Shown: positions 5,462 through 7,220 of the stretch, piece by piece
How positions within the stretch are numbered: the first letter of the stretch is position 1
Layout of the letters: each line of letters starts with the position of its first letter
Assembly: GCA_021849435.1 (NCBI GenBank)
Contig: JAJZSX010000119.1
Location: 1 to 7,220, forward strand
Source: Actinomycetes bacterium
Lineage (GTDB): Bacteria; Actinomycetota; Acidimicrobiia; Acidimicrobiales; RAAP-2
Reading direction: 5' to 3'
Length of the DNA stretch: 7,220 nucleotides
Notes under the pieces: generated by a model
Database searches by the model: none
What the model saw: only the letters and a program-made list of their open reading frames with translations
Told to the model about the DNA's origin: nothing
Position numbers and translations under genes: made by a program

Positions 5462-6616
5462 ATGACTGACACCGACCCACTCGACTTAATAGATCATTAC
5501 GGCCCCGAGAAGGTGGTGTTCGTGTCGGATGCTCGAACGGGGATGCGAGGCGTCCTGGTCATTGACAACACGTCGCGGGGAACTGGCAAGGGTGGAACGC
5601 GAATGGCGGCGAACGTCACGTTCTCAGACGTGGCCCGACTCGCTCGCGTCATGACGTGGAAGTGGGCGGTCGTCGATCTCTTCTTGGGCGGAGCCAAAGC
5701 GGGTATCGTATGGGATCCGAACCGGCCCGACAAAGAGGCCGTCCTGCGTTCGTTCGTCCGGCGACTCCATAATGAAGTCCCCGAAGAGTACGTTTTCGGA
5801 CTCGACATGGGCCTCCAGGAATCGGACGCGGCAATCATCCTCGACGAACTCGGTGACCGTGGCGGTGCGGTGGGGACGCCACACTCACTCGGTGGTCTGC
5901 CCTATGACCAGTTGGGAATTACTGGTCTAGGCGTCGCGGAAGCGACCGCCGAAGCCGCCGCCGTAATGGGAATCGATCTCGCAAAGTCCAGTATTTCGAT
6001 TCAGGGATTTGGCGCGGTGGGAATGGCCACGGCTCGTCGACTGTCAGAGCTAGGGGCCACCGTCGTGGCCGTATCCACCAGCGAGGGTGTACTACACCAA
6101 CCCGAAGGCATCGACGTGGACACGATGTTGGAGTTGCAATCTCACGTTGGCGACCGATGCGTTATCGAGTACGTCGGCGGGACCGTGCTGGCTCAGAACG
6201 CTGAACTCACTGTTCCGGCCGATATTTTAATCCCTGCCGCAATTCAGGATGTCGTCGACGCGACGACGGCGCGCGATATTCAAGCTCGACTCGTCGTGGA
6301 AGGCGCCAACCTGCCCATAACCCCCGAGGCCGACAGCATCCTGAAGGAACGAAATGTGACCGTCGTCCCCGACATCGTGGCGAATGCCGGAGGCGTCATC
6401 GCTGCGGCCTACGCGATGGACGCACGTTACTCCCCGTTCCGAGTCGACCCTGAACTCGTCTACGCGGCGGTCTCGAGCCGGATTCGCCAGCAGACCGCCG
6501 CGATCCTGCGCGACGCCCACGAGACGGGATCGACGCCACGGATTGCCGCGAGAAACCTTGCGCGAAGTCGAGTTGAAGCCGCCATGCGAGCCCGCGGCGT
6601 CCCGCGCTGGGATTAA
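5462..6616 (+). CDS. Glu/Leu/Phe/Val dehydrogenase family protein (amino-acid dehydrogenase, substrate uncertain)
   Basis: Soluble NAD(P)-dependent enzyme converting an L-amino acid to its 2-oxo acid plus ammonium, reversibly. 384 residues from ATG 5462; an upstream in-frame TTG (5453) overlaps the likely -10 and is rejected. By comparison with clostridial glutamate dehydrogenase, active-site residues are K43 (GKGGTR), K67 (MTWK), catalytic K79 (GGAKAG), D115 (GLDMG) and T154 (GITG). The Rossmann motif is GFGAVG (182-187), and EGANLPITPEA (280-290) and VANAGGV (306-312) are family signatures. K43 is glutamate-dehydrogenase-like, since leucine dehydrogenases have a hydrophobic residue there. 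However, the Ser that holds the glutamate side chain (Ser380 in the clostridial enzyme) aligns with A315, and the loop GGLPYDQLGITG differs from the common GRxEATG. Family is certain; glutamate specificity is not. It diverges from lysR and is probably its target. Confidence 0.93.
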   Translation: MTDTDPLDLIDHYGPEKVVFVSDARTGMRGVLVIDNTSRGTGKGGTRMAANVTFSDVARLARVMTWKWAVVDLFLGGAKAGIVWDPNRPDKEAVLRSFVRRLHNEVPEEYVFGLDMGLQESDAAIILDELGDRGGAVGTPHSLGGLPYDQLGITGLGVAEATAEAAAVMGIDLAKSSISIQGFGAVGMATARRLSELGATVVAVSTSEGVLHQPEGIDVDTMLELQSHVGDRCVIEYVGGTVLAQNAELTVPADILIPAAIQDVVDATTARDIQARLVVEGANLPITPEADSILKERNVTVVPDIVANAGGVIAAAYAMDARYSPFRVDPELVYAAVSSRIRQQTAAILRDAHETGSTPRIAARNLARSRVEAAMRARGVPRWD

Positions 6617-6953
6617 CCAAGACCCGTCGTGCAGTCGGTCACGCATCGCCGAAGTGAGACTGGCGAACGCGTGGCGCTTGGTCGACGTACCTGTCTTCGT
6701 CGTTGCGTACCCTGGATCAATGGCGCCACGCACTCGAGCGCGGGCGAATCCGTCGAGACGTCTACCAAATTCCCGACTCGTCGTGTATCGAAGATGAGGG
6801 AGGTTCTGGTCCCTCGTCATCTCGTTACCGCCGAGGCGGAGCTACCGGCCCGCTTGGCCAGGGTTGATTACGGCGTTATGGTCGTGACCCACGACGAGGC
6901 GGCAGGCCCCGGAGTGATGCTCCCTCTCCGGGACGACGCTTGGCTTTCACGAA
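6617..6953. other. Stretch between the dehydrogenase gene and the lysS fragment
   Basis: About 340 bases with no recognisable gene. A 25-codon Arg-rich frame (6720-6797, ATG with TACCCT 6 nt upstream) overlaps by ATGA a second frame beginning at 6794. An inverted repeat CCCGGAG (6908-6914) / CTCCGGG (6926-6932) with an 11-base loop could be a hairpin, but no T-run follows on either strand. No terminator for the dehydrogenase gene is evident. The boundary between native and foreign DNA probably lies at or shortly before 6953. Confidence 0.4.
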
Positions 6954-6973
6954 GCGCAGGGTGGTCACCTTGA
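6794..6973 (+). CDS. Possible small hypothetical protein, probably cut at its 3' end by the junction
   Basis: Frame of 59 codons starting [20 protein letters not shown], with a more protein-like composition ([20 protein letters not shown], residues 29-48) than the surrounding frames. Its ATG overlaps the TGA of a 25-codon frame. The last codons run into DNA that reads as lysS on the opposite strand, so the true C-terminus, if the gene is real, is probably missing. No ribosome site is clear and I recognise no family; a resemblance to the start of a CBS domain is too weak to use. Confidence 0.2.
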   Translation: MREVLVPRHLVTAEAELPARLARVDYGVMVVTHDEAAGPGVMLPLRDDAWLSRSAGWSP

Positions 6974-7220
6974 CCGACAGCTCGCCGGTCTTGGTCTTCA
7001 TCAACGTGCCCTCGGCACCGATGATGTCGCCCAGATCCCAGTGCTTGAAGGCCGCATACAGGTCTTCACCCAGCGCGTCACGCGTGATGTAGAGCTGGAT
7101 GCGCCCCCCGGTTTCGCCCAGCGAACCATCCTGCACGGTGGCAAAACTGGCCTTGCCCATCACGCGCTTCAACATCATGCGACCGGCGAGCTGCACCGGG
7201 ATGGCCTCGGCTTCCAGCGT
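6876..7220 (-). pseudogene. lysS: Lysyl-tRNA synthetase (class II) N-terminal OB-fold fragment of betaproteobacterial type
   Basis: The minus strand is open from the right edge (first codons T-L-E-A-E-A-I-P-V) and reads [20 protein letters not shown], then [34 protein letters not shown] and [12 protein letters not shown]. This is the anticodon-binding OB-fold of bacterial LysS, which charges tRNA-Lys. The insert GSLGETGG and the overall wording recall Burkholderiales enzymes. Family similarity stops after the Arg codon at 6954-6956: instead of the expected LLTKxLRPLPDKFHG, the frame continues as [17 protein letters not shown] and ends at 6876. The catalytic domain is therefore absent. The preceding ~60 N-terminal residues would lie beyond the window. 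The neighbours look actinobacterial, so a chimeric assembly join or a transferred, broken fragment is likely. The GTG at 7196 is an internal Val codon, not the start. Confidence 0.85.

Overview
The window looks like a chromosomal segment from a high-GC bacterium, most likely an actinobacterium. The basis is indirect: high GC, GTG starts, two divergent genes with -10-like hexamers 6-8 nt before ATG (a leaderless layout common in actinobacteria), and the style of the LysR and amino-acid dehydrogenase proteins. No 16S or other firm marker is present, so the phylum is an inference. The last ~270 bases do not fit: they carry an N-terminal piece of lysyl-tRNA synthetase of betaproteobacterial (Burkholderiales-like) type, whose family similarity stops abruptly near 6953. 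A chimeric contig end or a transferred fragment is suspected.

Layout. Bases 1-3760 (minus strand) hold a branched-chain/aliphatic amino-acid ABC importer operon. In transcription order it is the substrate-binding protein (3760-2591), permease livH (2476-1568), permease livM (1561-485) and ATPase livG (488 to the left edge, cut off). livH/livM are 6 bp apart and livM/livG overlap by ATGA. A 22-23 bp hairpin sits between the binding-protein gene and livH, only 8 bases after the stop codon. Bases 3761-4470 have no convincing gene but contain several dyads, including a nested, pseudoknot-capable structure at 4062-4140. Bases 4471-5379 (minus) encode a LysR-type regulator. Diverging from it, 5462-6616 (plus) encodes a Glu/Leu/Phe/Val dehydrogenase family protein. 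The 82-bp space between these two start codons contains a T-N11-A LysR-type box (GGACGT-N11-ACGTCC) over the expected -35 of the dehydrogenase gene, and a second dyad around the likely -10 of lysR. Bases 6617-6953 hold only weak small reading frames, and 6954-7220 is the lysS fragment.

How the parts may work together: the importer would bring in aliphatic amino acids and the dehydrogenase would oxidatively deaminate an amino acid (or run the reverse amination), with the adjacent LysR protein controlling the dehydrogenase and probably itself. The regulator-dehydrogenase link is supported by operator-like sites. The link to the importer is by proximity only. I see no evidence for a wholly new system. 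The most useful unexplained items are the structured element upstream of the liv operon, the intra-operon hairpin, the divergent operator region, the altered substrate pocket of the dehydrogenase and the foreign lysS end.
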